The notes beneath the pieces are model-generated. The model did no database searches. It saw nothing but the letters and a program-made list of their open reading frames with translations, and was not told where the DNA came from. DNA of 64,000 nt from the NCBI RefSeq assembly GCF_000725545.1, contig NZ_JNZP01000007.1, positions 62,001 to 126,000 on the forward strand, written 5' to 3'. Positions 34,502-43,470 of the stretch are shown in pieces (the first letter of the stretch is position 1; each line of letters opens with the position of its first letter). This stretch comes from Streptomyces exfoliatus (lineage in GTDB: Bacteria > Actinomycetota > Actinomycetes > Streptomycetales > Streptomycetaceae). The position numbers were made by a program, and so were the translations under genes.

Positions 34502-36340
34502 GTGTCGATGTCCCCTGCACCCCACGACTCCGCTCAGCCCACACCGCCCGCCCCGTCCTCCGGCGCCGAACCGGCCCCCGAGCTGCTCGCGCCCCCGGAG
34601 CTGAACGCCGCCGCCTGGAGCCGGGCCTCGTCCCGCCTCCTCGCCAAGGCCCTCGCCGAGTTCGCCTACGAGGAGATCGTCGAACCCGCCCCCGCGGCCG
34701 ACGGCGCACCCGGCGACCACGTCCTGCGGCTCGACGACGGGACCACCCTCGCCTTCCGCGCCCGCCGCGGCGCCTACGGCAGCTGGTACATCGCCGCCGA
34801 CTCGATCACCCACGAGGGCCGGCCCATGACCGACCCCCTCGATTTCCTGGTCCGGGCCCGCCGCCTGCTCCGGCTCGACGGCGCCACCCTCGGCCATCTC
34901 CTCCGCGAACTCTCCGCCACCCTCGCCGCCGACACCCGCCTCGACCACACGGCCCTCTCCGCCGCCCTGCTCGCCGACCTCTCCTACGCGGAACTCGAAG
35001 GCCACCAGACCGGCCACCCCTGGCTCGTCCTCAACAAGGGGCGCATCGGCTTCTCCGCCACCGACGCCGCCCGCTGGGCCCCCGAAGCGCGGCGCGCGAC
35101 CAGGCTGCCTTGGATCGCCGTCAGCAACCGCCTCGCCGCCTACTGCGGCGTGCCCGGCCTCGACACTCCCGACCGCCTCTACGCCCGGGAACTCGACCCC
35201 GAGATCCGCGCCGCCTTCCGCGCCGAACTGACCGCACGCGGCCACGAACCGGACGGCTACCTCCTGCTGCCCGTCCACCCCTGGCAGTGGGACGAGATCC
35301 TGCTCCCCCTCTACGCCCCGCACATCGCCGCCGGGACGGTCGTCCCCCTCGGCGCCGACGGCGACCTCCGGCTTCCGCAGCAGTCGGTCCGCACCTTCCT
35401 CAACACCAGCCGCCCCGACCGGCACACCGTCAAGCTCCCCCTGTCGGTGCTCAACACCCTCGTCTGGCGCGGCCTGCCCACCGAGCGGACCCTCGCCGCG
35501 CCCGCCGTCACCGCCTGGGTGCACGGCCTGCGTGACGCCGACCCGTTCCTGCGGGACGAGTGCGGGGTGGTCCTCCTCGGCGAGGTCGCCTCCGTCACGG
35601 TCGAGCACCCCCTGTACGACCGGCTGCCCGAAGTCCCGTACCAGTACAAGGAACTCCTCGGCGCGATCTGGCGCGAACCGCTGCGGCTGCCCCCGGGCGA
35701 GCGGGCCCGCACCCTGGCCTCCCTGCTGCACACGGACCCCGCCGGCCGGGCGTTCGTCGCCGAACTCGTCGAGCGCTCGGGACTCGCTCCCGCCGTCTGG
35801 CTCCAGCGCCTCTTCGCCGCCCTGCTGCCCCCGCTGCTGCACTTCCTCTACCGGTACGGCACGGTCTTCTCCCCGCACGGCGAGAACGCCATCGTCGTCT
35901 ACGACGACCAGGACGTCCCCGTACGCCTGGCGATCAAGGACTTCGTCGACGACGTGAACATCAGCGCCCGGCCGCTCCCCGAACACGACACCCTGCCGGA
36001 CGACGTCCGTGCCGTACTCCTGACCGAAGAACCCGACTTCCTCGTCCAGTTCATCCATTCGGGGCTCTTCGTCGGTGTCTTCCGCTACCTTGCGCCGCTC
36101 TGCGAGGCACAACTCGGAGTATCCGAGACGACCTTCTGGTCCCTCGTCCGGGCGGAGATCCTCCGCCATCAGGAGCGCTTCCCCGAGCTGAAGGAACGGT
36201 TCGAGCTGTTCGACCTCCTCACCCCCCGGATCGACCGACTCTGCCTCAACCGCAACCGTCTGCACCTGGACGGATACCGCGACCGCTCGGAACGGCCCCA
36301 CGCGGCCGTCCACGGCACCGTCGCCAACCCGCTCGCGTGA
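34502..36340 (+). CDS. IucA/IucC-family NIS siderophore synthetase (2), DesD/IucC-like
   Basis: 612 residues from GTG 34502 (GAGGAG at 34491-34496). Core motifs: EGHQTGHPWLVLNKGRIG, LLPVHPWQWDE, QQSVRTFLN, KLPLSVLNTLVWRG, and SPHGENAIVVYDD followed by LAIKDFVDDVNIS. These are strong matches to the type C enzymes (IucC, DesD, RhbF) that join a second acyl unit or oligomerise. It follows the GNAT gene by 61 nt and ends the operon. With the first NIS enzyme it predicts a two-step assembly of a citrate/dicarboxylate-diamine siderophore; the product is not known to me. Confidence 0.9.
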   Translation: MSMSPAPHDSAQPTPPAPSSGAEPAPELLAPPELNAAAWSRASSRLLAKALAEFAYEEIVEPAPAADGAPGDHVLRLDDGTTLAFRARRGAYGSWYIAADSITHEGRPMTDPLDFLVRARRLLRLDGATLGHLLRELSATLAADTRLDHTALSAALLADLSYAELEGHQTGHPWLVLNKGRIGFSATDAARWAPEARRATRLPWIAVSNRLAAYCGVPGLDTPDRLYARELDPEIRAAFRAELTARGHEPDGYLLLPVHPWQWDEILLPLYAPHIAAGTVVPLGADGDLRLPQQSVRTFLNTSRPDRHTVKLPLSVLNTLVWRGLPTERTLAAPAVTAWVHGLRDADPFLRDECGVVLLGEVASVTVEHPLYDRLPEVPYQYKELLGAIWREPLRLPPGERARTLASLLHTDPAGRAFVAELVERSGLAPAVWLQRLFAALLPPLLHFLYRYGTVFSPHGENAIVVYDDQDVPVRLAIKDFVDDVNISARPLPEHDTLPDDVRAVLLTEEPDFLVQFIHSGLFVGVFRYLAPLCEAQLGVSETTFWSLVRAEILRHQERFPELKERFELFDLLTPRIDRLCLNRNRLHLDGYRDRSERPHAAVHGTVANPLA

Positions 36341-36390
36341 CGTCCGCGCGTGACCGGGCTGTCAGTGGAGCCCCGTAGGCTGGAAGGGCT

Positions 36391-38364
36391 ATGACGAAGC
36401 CATCCCTCCCCGACCTCCTCCACGCCGCCGTCTCCGCCGTCGGCGGCACGGAGCGGCCCGGCCAGGTCACCATGGCCGAGGCCGTGGCCGAGGCCATCGA
36501 CGACAACTCCCACCTCCTGGTCCAGGCCGGCACCGGCACCGGAAAGTCGCTGGGCTACCTGGTCCCGGCACTGGCCCAGGGCGAGCGGGTGGTGGTGGCC
36601 ACGGCCACCCTGGCGCTGCAGCGCCAGCTCGTCGAGCGCGACCTTCCGCGGACGGTCGACGCGCTGCACCCGCAGCTGCGCCGCCGCCCGCAGTTCGCCA
36701 TGCTCAAGGGCCGGTCGAACTACCTGTGTCTGCACCGGCTCCACGAAGGGGTCCCGCAGGACGAGGAGGACGGCCTCTTCGATCCCTTCGAGGCGGCCGC
36801 GCCCACCAGCAAGCTGGGCCAGGACCTGATGAGGCTCAGGGACTGGTCGGACGAGACGGAGACCGGGGACCGGGACGACCTGACGCCGGGCGTCTCCGAC
36901 AAGGCATGGGCCCAGGTCTCCGTCTCGTCCCGGGAGTGCCTCGGCGCGAGCAAATGCGCCTACGGGGCGGAGTGCTTCGCCGAGGCGGCGCGTGAGCGTG
37001 CCAAGCTCGCCGACGTCGTCGTGACCAACCACGCCCTCCTCGCCATCGACGCCATCGAGGGCGCCCCCGTGCTTCCCCAGCACGAGGTGCTGATCGTCGA
37101 CGAGGCCCATGAGCTGGTCTCCCGGGTCACCGGCGTCGCCACCGGCGAGCTCACGCCCGGCCAGGTCAACCGAGCCGTGCGGCGGTGCTCCAAGCTCGTC
37201 GACGAGAAGGTAGCCGACCAGCTGCAGACGGCCGCCGAGGGCTTCGAGCGGGTCATGGAGCTGGCACTGCCGGGGCGCCTGGAGGAGATCCCGGAGGACC
37301 TGGGGTACGCCTTGATGGCGCTGCGCGACGCCGCCCGGGCGGTGATCACGGCCCTGGGCTCGACCAGGGACCGGTCCGTGCAGGACGAGGACGCCGTCCG
37401 CAAGCAGGCCATGGCCTCCGTGGAGACGGTCCACGGTGTCGCGGAGCGGATCACCCAGGGCTCGGAGTACGACGTCGTCTGGTACGAGCGTCATGATCGT
37501 TTCGGGGCCTCGGTGCGGGTCGCCCCGCTCACCGTCTCGGGGCTGCTGCGGGAGAAGCTGTTCACGGAGCGCTCGGTGGTCCTCGCCTCGGCGACGCTCA
37601 AGCTGGGCGGCGACTTCAACGGCGTGGGCGCTTCGCTCGGTCTCGCGCCCGAGGGCACCACGGGCGACGACCTGCCGGTCTGGAAGGGCATCGACGTCGG
37701 CTCCCCGTTCGACTATCCCAAGCAGGGCATTCTCTACGTCGCCAAGCACCTCTCCCGTCCGGCGCGTGACGGGGACCGCGGCGACATGCTCGACGAGCTG
37801 ACCGAGCTGATGCAGTCGGCCGGCGGGCGGACCCTCGGGCTGTTCTCGTCCATGCGCGCGGCACAGCTTGCCGCGGAGGAGCTGCGGACCCGAGTCCCGG
37901 AGCTGCCCATCCTGCTCCAGGGTGAGGACACCCTTGGCGAGTTGATCAAGAACTTCGCCGCCGATCCGAAGACCTGCCTGTTCGGGACGCTCTCGCTCTG
38001 GCAGGGCGTGGACGTTCCGGGCGCCAGCTGTCAGCTGGTCGTCATGGACAAGATCCCCTTCCCGCGCCCGGACGACCCGCTGATGAGCGCCCGGCAGAAG
38101 GCCGTCGATGAGGCCGGAGGCAACGGCTTCATGGCGGTCGCGGCGACGCACGCGGCCCTGCTGATGGCCCAGGGCGCCGGTCGGCTGGTGCGTGCCACGG
38201 GCGACCGAGGTGTCGTGGCGGTCCTCGACCCCCGGCTGGCCACGGCGCGGTACGGCAGCTATCTGAAGGCCTCGTTGCCCGATTTCTGGTACACGACCGA
38301 CCGCAACCAGGTGCGGAAGTCGCTCGCCGCCATTGACGCCGCGTCGAAGGCGGCAGGCGTCTGA
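36391..38364 (+). CDS. dinG: DinG/XPD-type ATP-dependent DNA helicase
   Basis: 657 residues. Superfamily 2, 5'-3' helicase. Walker A AGTGTGKSLGYLVPAL (about 48-63); an iron-sulphur domain between motifs I and II with Cys in NYLCLHRL, RECLGASKC and GAECF; motif II VDEAHEL; C-terminal motifs LFGTLSLWQGVDVPG and QGAGRLVR. Acts in repair of R-loops and replication forks (family knowledge). It is next to lexA in the opposite orientation, and a shared terminator lies between. No SOS box is visible directly upstream of it. TAGGCT at 36376-36381 may be its -10. Confidence 0.92.
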   Translation: MTKPSLPDLLHAAVSAVGGTERPGQVTMAEAVAEAIDDNSHLLVQAGTGTGKSLGYLVPALAQGERVVVATATLALQRQLVERDLPRTVDALHPQLRRRPQFAMLKGRSNYLCLHRLHEGVPQDEEDGLFDPFEAAAPTSKLGQDLMRLRDWSDETETGDRDDLTPGVSDKAWAQVSVSSRECLGASKCAYGAECFAEAARERAKLADVVVTNHALLAIDAIEGAPVLPQHEVLIVDEAHELVSRVTGVATGELTPGQVNRAVRRCSKLVDEKVADQLQTAAEGFERVMELALPGRLEEIPEDLGYALMALRDAARAVITALGSTRDRSVQDEDAVRKQAMASVETVHGVAERITQGSEYDVVWYERHDRFGASVRVAPLTVSGLLREKLFTERSVVLASATLKLGGDFNGVGASLGLAPEGTTGDDLPVWKGIDVGSPFDYPKQGILYVAKHLSRPARDGDRGDMLDELTELMQSAGGRTLGLFSSMRAAQLAAEELRTRVPELPILLQGEDTLGELIKNFAADPKTCLFGTLSLWQGVDVPGASCQLVVMDKIPFPRPDDPLMSARQKAVDEAGGNGFMAVAATHAALLMAQGAGRLVRATGDRGVVAVLDPRLATARYGSYLKASLPDFWYTTDRNQVRKSLAAIDAASKAAGV

Positions 38365-38399
38365 GGCGGAGGGTGTCGCGCGCTGCGCGGGACATGGCA

Positions 38400-38434
38400 G
38401 GGCCCCGGAACCGGCGCAGAGGGTTCCGGGGCCC
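38400..38434. terminator. Bidirectional hairpin between dinG and lexA
   Basis: A perfect 13-bp stem, 38400-38412 with 38422-38434 (GGGCCCCGGAACC), and a 9-nt loop lies between convergent genes. Confidence 0.85.
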
Positions 38435-38455
38435 GGTCAGAGCCGGCGGGGTGTG

Positions 38456-39244
38456 TCACACCCGCCGCAGTACCGCCACGACCTTGCCGAGAATCGTGGC
38501 CTCGTCGCCGGGGATCGGCTGGTACGCCGCGTTGTGCGGGAGCAGCCAGACGTGACCGTCCTCGCGCTTGAAGCGCTTGACGGTGGCTTCGCCGTCCAGC
38601 ATGGCGGCGACGATGTCGCCGTTCTCCGCGACGGGCTGCCGTCGAACGGTGACCCAGTCGCCGTCACAGATCGCGGCCTCGATCATGGAGTCGCCGACGA
38701 CCTTGAGGACGAACAGCTCTCCGTCGCCGACCAGCTGCCGGGGGAGGGGGAACACGTCCTCGACGGACTCCTCGGCCAGGATCGGGCCACCGGCCGCGAT
38801 CCGGCCGACCAGGGGCACGTAGGACGCGGCCGGCTTGCCGGTGGTGTCCGTCGGCTGGGTGCTCGGCTGGTCGGAGCCCCGCACCTCGTACGCCCGGGGG
38901 CGGTGAGGGTCGCGGCGGAGGAAGCCCTTGCGCTCCAGCGCCATGAGCTGGTGCGCCACCGAAGAGGTGCTGGAGAGGCCGACCGCCTGCCCGATCTCAC
39001 GCATCGACGGCGGGTAGCCGCGACGCTGGACCGAGTCGCGGATGACTTCGATGACCCTGCGCTGCCGGTCGGTGAGACCGGAGCTGTCGGCTCGGATGCC
39101 TGGAGGTCGCCCGGGGAGGGCCCGGGCGGGTCGCCCGGGGTCCTCGCCGTTCATGCCCGTGTCATTCATGGCGTGCACCGGCTCGAGTCGGCCCTGGGAG
39201 CGGTCCTGGGCGGTGATGGTGGCACTGTCTGCGGTGGTGGTCAC
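38456..39244 (-). CDS. lexA: SOS-response repressor LexA
   Basis: 262 residues from GTG 39244; a start at Met26 would give a more usual length. The N-terminal winged HTH has [41 protein letters not shown]. The self-cleavage site is Ala151-Gly152 in RIAAGGPI, and the Ser/Lys dyad is Ser186 (GDSM) and Lys223 (ATVKRF). It represses SOS genes until RecA-ssDNA triggers autocleavage. A candidate SOS box lies upstream at 39310-39325, consistent with autoregulation. Confidence 0.95.
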   Translation of the reverse strand: MTTTADSATITAQDRSQGRLEPVHAMNDTGMNGEDPGRPARALPGRPPGIRADSSGLTDRQRRVIEVIRDSVQRRGYPPSMREIGQAVGLSSTSSVAHQLMALERKGFLRRDPHRPRAYEVRGSDQPSTQPTDTTGKPAASYVPLVGRIAAGGPILAEESVEDVFPLPRQLVGDGELFVLKVVGDSMIEAAICDGDWVTVRRQPVAENGDIVAAMLDGEATVKRFKREDGHVWLLPHNAAYQPIPGDEATILGKVVAVLRRV

Positions 39245-39309
39245 GTCGTCGGCCCCTCTCGAATGGTCTCCCTGGCTGGCACAACGGTAGTGGCTTTCGA
39301 AAGGTTGCG

Positions 39310-39325
39310 CCAAACACACGTTCGA
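39310..39325. promoter_or_regulatory. Candidate SOS (LexA) box upstream of lexA
   Basis: CAAACACACGTTCGA matches the actinobacterial consensus (cGAAC-N4-GTTCg) except for A in place of G in the left half. It lies 66 nt upstream of the lexA start, in the right place for autorepression. Confidence 0.55.
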
Positions 39326-39530
39326 GTGAAAATTCGCAGATTGCCTTACGTCTGTTCGCATACGGGTGTATGAGCACTCTCACGCAGCCGCCCCGAATCA
39401 GCCGTTACGGTAACCTTCCCCGCTGGGTCGCGAGCGTCCGTGCGCCCTCTCAGTGTCGCATCCTGAGGGCCGGCGGGGCGGAATTTCCGGCCCGGGTGCG
39501 CCGCGACACGCGGAGCGCCCGGAATCGCCC

Positions 39531-39553
39531 CCAACCCAAGATCTAGTGGTTGG
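39531..39553. promoter_or_regulatory. Inverted repeat, possible NrdR box
   Basis: CCAACC (39531-39536) and GGTTGG (39548-39553) flank CAAGATCTAGT, which shares ATCTAGTG with NrdR-type boxes. It lies about 140 nt upstream of nrdR. Only one copy is seen, whereas NrdR usually binds tandem boxes, so the call is tentative. Confidence 0.35.
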
Positions 39554-39690
39554 ATGGCACCGGCCACCCAGGGGTAGTGGTCCCCGGTCTGCCGGGGGTG
39601 CCCACATCGCCTATGCTGGTGGTCGCTTCGCAAGGCCTTGACGGGTCGGGCGAGGCTCACCAGTCGTGCCGTGAGGGAGGGTCGGAACCA

Positions 39691-40200
39691 ATGCACTGCC
39701 CCTTCTGCAGGCACCCCGACAGTCGTGTCGTCGACAGTCGCACCACGGACGACGGGACGTCGATCCGGCGTCGTCGCCAGTGCCCCGACTGCTCCCGTCG
39801 TTTCACGACGGTGGAGACGTGCTCGCTGATGGTGGTGAAGCGCTCCGGTGTCACCGAGCCCTTCAGCCGTACCAAGGTCATCTCCGGCGTACGCAAGGCG
39901 TGCCAGGGGCGACCGGTCACCGAGGACGCCCTCGCCAAGCTCGGCCAGCGGGTCGAGGAGGCGGTGCGCGCCACCGGCAGCGCCGAGCTGACCACCCACG
40001 ACGTGGGTCTGGCCATCCTCGGCCCCCTGCAGGAGCTCGACCTCGTCGCGTACCTGCGCTTCGCGTCCGTGTACCGGGCGTTCGACAGCCTCGAAGACTT
40101 CGAGGCCGCCATCGTGGAACTCCGCGTGCGGCCTCCCGCTGAGAACCGCGGGACCGGTGCGACCCCTGAGGTCCCCGTTCCCGCCACCGCCGCCGACTGA
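39691..40200 (+). CDS. nrdR: Transcriptional repressor NrdR
   Basis: 169 residues from ATG 39691. An N-terminal zinc ribbon (Cys3, Cys6, Cys31, Cys34; MHCPFC and CPDCSRRF) is followed by an ATP-cone (about 48-138; [24 protein letters not shown]). NrdR senses ATP/dATP and represses ribonucleotide reductase genes. It precedes nrdJ by 171 nt, the nrdR-nrdJ arrangement known in Streptomyces. The C-terminal 20 residues are Pro/Ala-rich and dispensable-looking. Confidence 0.95.
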   Translation: MHCPFCRHPDSRVVDSRTTDDGTSIRRRRQCPDCSRRFTTVETCSLMVVKRSGVTEPFSRTKVISGVRKACQGRPVTEDALAKLGQRVEEAVRATGSAELTTHDVGLAILGPLQELDLVAYLRFASVYRAFDSLEDFEAAIVELRVRPPAENRGTGATPEVPVPATAAD

Positions 40201-40371
40201 CCGGCGGTCCGGGCCGACAGTGCCCGGCGGCCGGCCGCCGAGCGGCCTGGCAGACGTGCCCCGAGTGACCCCCGTGGCGCTCGTGGCAGCAGTACAGAAC
40301 GACGTACAGAAGACGGTGCCCTGGGACTTTCTGGGTGCCAAAGTGTGTTTTGCCCGTATATGGGAGGCGGC

Positions 40372-43266
40372 ATGACAGAGACGGCGAGCGGTCCGGCACG
40401 TGGTTCTCGTTCCAAGGGGACCAAGGCGGCGAGCAAGGGCCTGCGTATCGAGCGCATCCACACCACCCCCGGCGTGCATCCGTACGACGAGGTGACCTGG
40501 GAGCGCCGAGACGTCGTCATGACCAACTGGCGCGACGGCTCGATCAACTTCGAGCAGCGTGGCGTCGAGTTCCCCGACTTCTGGTCGGTGAACGCGGTCA
40601 ACATCGTCACCAGCAAGTACTTCCGCGGGGCTGTCGGCACCCCGCAGCGCGAGACCGGTCTCAAGCAGCTCATCGACCGGATCGTGAAGACGTACACGAA
40701 GGCCGGCGAGGAGTACGGCTACTTCACCTCGCCCGCCGACGCCGAGATCTTCGAGCACGAGCTGGCGTACGCCCTCCTGCACCAGATCTTCAGCTTCAAC
40801 TCGCCGGTCTGGTTCAACGTCGGCACGCCCCAGCCCCAGCAGGTCTCCGCCTGCTTCATCCTGTCCGTCGACGACTCCATGGAGTCCATCCTCGACTGGT
40901 ACAAGGAAGAGGGCATGATCTTCAAGGGCGGCTCCGGCGCCGGCCTGAACCTCTCCCGCATCCGCTCCTCCAAGGAGCTGCTCTCCTCCGGCGGCAACGC
41001 CTCCGGCCCGGTCTCCTTCATGCGCGGTGCCGACGCCTCCGCGGGAACGATCAAGTCGGGCGGTGCGACCCGTCGCGCGGCCAAGATGGTCATCCTCGAC
41101 GTCGACCACCCCGACATCGAGGACTTCATCGAGACTAAGGTCAAGGAGGAGGAGAAGATCCGCGCGCTGCGCGACGCGGGCTTCGACATGGACCTGGGCG
41201 GCGACGACATCACGTCCGTCCAGTACCAGAACGCCAACAACTCCGTCCGCGTGAACGACACGTTCATGAAGGCCGTCGAGTCCGGTGGCAAGTTCGGCCT
41301 CACCTCCCGTATGACCGGCGAGGTCATCGAGGAGGTCGACGCCAAGTCGCTCTTCCGCAAGATGGCCGAAGCCGCGTGGGCGTGCGCCGACCCGGGCATC
41401 CAGTACGACGACACGATCAACCACTGGCACACCTGCCCCGAGTCCGGCCGGATCAACGGCTCGAACCCGTGCAGCGAGTACATGCACCTGGACAACACGT
41501 CCTGCAACCTCGCCTCGCTGAACCTGATGAAGTTCCTCAAGGACGACGGCAAGGGCAACCAGTCCTTCGACGTCGAGCGCTTCGCCAAGGTCGTCGAGCT
41601 CGTCATCACCGCGATGGACATCTCCATCTGCTTCGCCGACTTCCCCACCCAGAAGATCGGCGAGAACACCCGCGCCTACCGCCAGCTCGGCATCGGCTAC
41701 GCCAACCTCGGCGCCCTGCTGATGGCGACCGGTCACGCGTACGACTCCGACGGCGGCCGCGCCCTCGCCGGCGCCATCACCTCCCTGATGACCGGCACCT
41801 CGTACAAGCGCTCCGCCGAGCTCGCCGCGGTCGTCGGCGCGTACGACGGCTACGCCCGCAACGCCGAGCCGCACCAGCGCGTCATGCGGCAGCACGCCGA
41901 CGAGAACACCAAGGCCGTCCGCATGGACGACCTGGACTCGCCGATCTGGGCCGCCGCCACGGAGGCCTGGCAGGACGTGATCCACCTCGGCGCCAAGAAC
42001 GGCTTCCGCAACGCCCAGGCCTCGGTCATCGCCCCGACCGGCACCATCGGTCTCGCGATGTCCTGCGACACCACCGGCCTCGAGCCCGACCTCGCCCTGG
42101 TCAAGTTCAAGAAGCTCGTCGGCGGCGGCTCGATGCAGATCGTCAACGGCACCGTCCCGCAGGCCCTGCGCCGCCTGGGCTACCAGGAGGAGCAGATCGA
42201 GGCGATCGTCGCCCACATCGCCGAGCACGGCAATGTGATCGACGCCCCCGGCCTGAAGACCGAGCACTACGAGGTCTTCGACTGCGCCATGGGCGAGCGT
42301 TCCATCTCCGCGATGGGCCACGTCCGCATGATGGCCGCCATCCAGCCGTGGATCTCCGGCGCCCTCTCCAAGACCGTGAACCTGCCGGAGACGGCCACGG
42401 TCGAGGACGTCGAGGAGGTCTACTTCGAGGCCTGGAAGATGGGCGTCAAGGCGCTCGCGATCTACCGCGACAACTGCAAGGTCGGCCAGCCGCTCTCCGC
42501 GAAGAAGAAGGAGACCGAGAAGGCCGAGGTCACCGCGAAGTCCGAGGCGACGATCCGCGAGGCCGTCGAGAAGGTCGTCGAGTACCGCCCGGTCCGCAAG
42601 CGCCTGCCCAAGGGCCGCCCGGGGATCACCACCTCCTTCACCGTCGGTGGAGCCGAGGGCTACATGACCGCCAACTCCTACCCGGACGACGGTCTCGGCG
42701 AGGTCTTCCTCAAGATGTCCAAGCAGGGCTCGACCCTCGCCGGCATGATGGACGCCTTCTCCATCGCCGTCTCCGTGGGCCTGCAGTACGGCGTCCCGCT
42801 CGAGACGTACGTCTCGAAGTTCACCAACATGCGCTTCGAGCCGGCCGGCATGACGGACGACCCGGACGTGCGGATGGCGCAGTCGATCGTCGACTACATC
42901 TTCCGCCGCCTGGCCCTGGACTTCCTGCCCTTCGAGACCCGCTCCGCGCTCGGCATCCACTCCGCCGAGGAGCGTCAGCGTCACCTGGACACCGGCTCGT
43001 ACGAGCAGTCCGAGGAGGACGAGGTCGACGTCGAGGCGCTGGCCCAGTCCGCGCCCCGCGCCCAGGAGCTGAAGGCCGTCGCGGCCCCGGCCCCGAAGGC
43101 CGACATCCCGGCCCCGAAGCAGGCCCACACCTCGGCGGAGCTCGTCGAGATGCAGCTCGGCATCAGCGCCGACGCCCCGCTCTGCTTCTCCTGCGGCACG
43201 AAGATGCAGCGCGCCGGCTCCTGCTACATCTGCGAGGGCTGCGGCTCGACCAGCGGCTGCAGCTGA
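40372..43266 (+). CDS. nrdJ: Adenosylcobalamin-dependent (class II) ribonucleotide reductase
   Basis: 964 residues from ATG 40372 (GGGAGG at 40362-40367). Reduces ribonucleoside diphosphates to deoxyribonucleotides with coenzyme B12. Catalytic-barrel features include NSPVWFNVG, SACFILSVDD (substrate-site Cys), FKGGSGAGLNLS, the radical-loop region NGSNPCSEY and NLASLNLMKF. The C-terminus has a zinc-binding CFSCGTKM...CYICEGCG element and a final Cys pair SGCS for reduction. A Lys/Glu-rich insertion lies near residue 710. No B12 box is seen in the 171-nt leader. It forms a unit with nrdR and ends at the hairpin 43336-43366. Confidence 0.96.
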   Translation: MTETASGPARGSRSKGTKAASKGLRIERIHTTPGVHPYDEVTWERRDVVMTNWRDGSINFEQRGVEFPDFWSVNAVNIVTSKYFRGAVGTPQRETGLKQLIDRIVKTYTKAGEEYGYFTSPADAEIFEHELAYALLHQIFSFNSPVWFNVGTPQPQQVSACFILSVDDSMESILDWYKEEGMIFKGGSGAGLNLSRIRSSKELLSSGGNASGPVSFMRGADASAGTIKSGGATRRAAKMVILDVDHPDIEDFIETKVKEEEKIRALRDAGFDMDLGGDDITSVQYQNANNSVRVNDTFMKAVESGGKFGLTSRMTGEVIEEVDAKSLFRKMAEAAWACADPGIQYDDTINHWHTCPESGRINGSNPCSEYMHLDNTSCNLASLNLMKFLKDDGKGNQSFDVERFAKVVELVITAMDISICFADFPTQKIGENTRAYRQLGIGYANLGALLMATGHAYDSDGGRALAGAITSLMTGTSYKRSAELAAVVGAYDGYARNAEPHQRVMRQHADENTKAVRMDDLDSPIWAAATEAWQDVIHLGAKNGFRNAQASVIAPTGTIGLAMSCDTTGLEPDLALVKFKKLVGGGSMQIVNGTVPQALRRLGYQEEQIEAIVAHIAEHGNVIDAPGLKTEHYEVFDCAMGERSISAMGHVRMMAAIQPWISGALSKTVNLPETATVEDVEEVYFEAWKMGVKALAIYRDNCKVGQPLSAKKKETEKAEVTAKSEATIREAVEKVVEYRPVRKRLPKGRPGITTSFTVGGAEGYMTANSYPDDGLGEVFLKMSKQGSTLAGMMDAFSIAVSVGLQYGVPLETYVSKFTNMRFEPAGMTDDPDVRMAQSIVDYIFRRLALDFLPFETRSALGIHSAEERQRHLDTGSYEQSEEDEVDVEALAQSAPRAQELKAVAAPAPKADIPAPKQAHTSAELVEMQLGISADAPLCFSCGTKMQRAGSCYICEGCGSTSGCS

Positions 43267-43335
43267 CACCGGGCGGAATCGCGCCGGACGCACCGTCCGG
43301 CGTAGCCCGCGCGCGTAGCTGACCAGCAGCTCGTT

Positions 43336-43366
43336 GAAGGGGATCGACCACAGGTCGATCCCCTTC
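43336..43366 (+). terminator. Hairpin terminator after nrdJ
   Basis: GAAGGGGATCGACC (43336-43349), ACA loop, GGTCGATCCCCTTC (43353-43366), a perfect 14-bp stem. No U-tract. Confidence 0.85.
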
Positions 43367-43405
43367 GTCGTATCCGCTCCACAGCTGTGGCGAGGGCTTG
43401 TTCCG

Positions 43406-43470
43406 ATGACGGTCGGCGTGACATGCTCCGCGTCATGATCAAGAGAATCGAGTCCTCCGTCCGCCGATGA
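43406..43470 (+). other. Two overlapping mini-ORFs coupled by ATGA to the next gene
   Basis: ATG 43406 encodes MTVGVTCSAS and stops at 43436-43438. That stop overlaps ATG 43435, which encodes MIKRIESSVRR and stops at 43468-43470, overlapping ATG 43467 of the next gene. It looks like a translational relay or leader; chance cannot be excluded. Confidence 0.4.

Noticed and set aside
40201..40371. Cobalamin riboswitch upstream of nrdJ
   Set aside because: The B12-dependent enzyme made this likely, but I see no B12 box or matching structure in the 171-nt leader.
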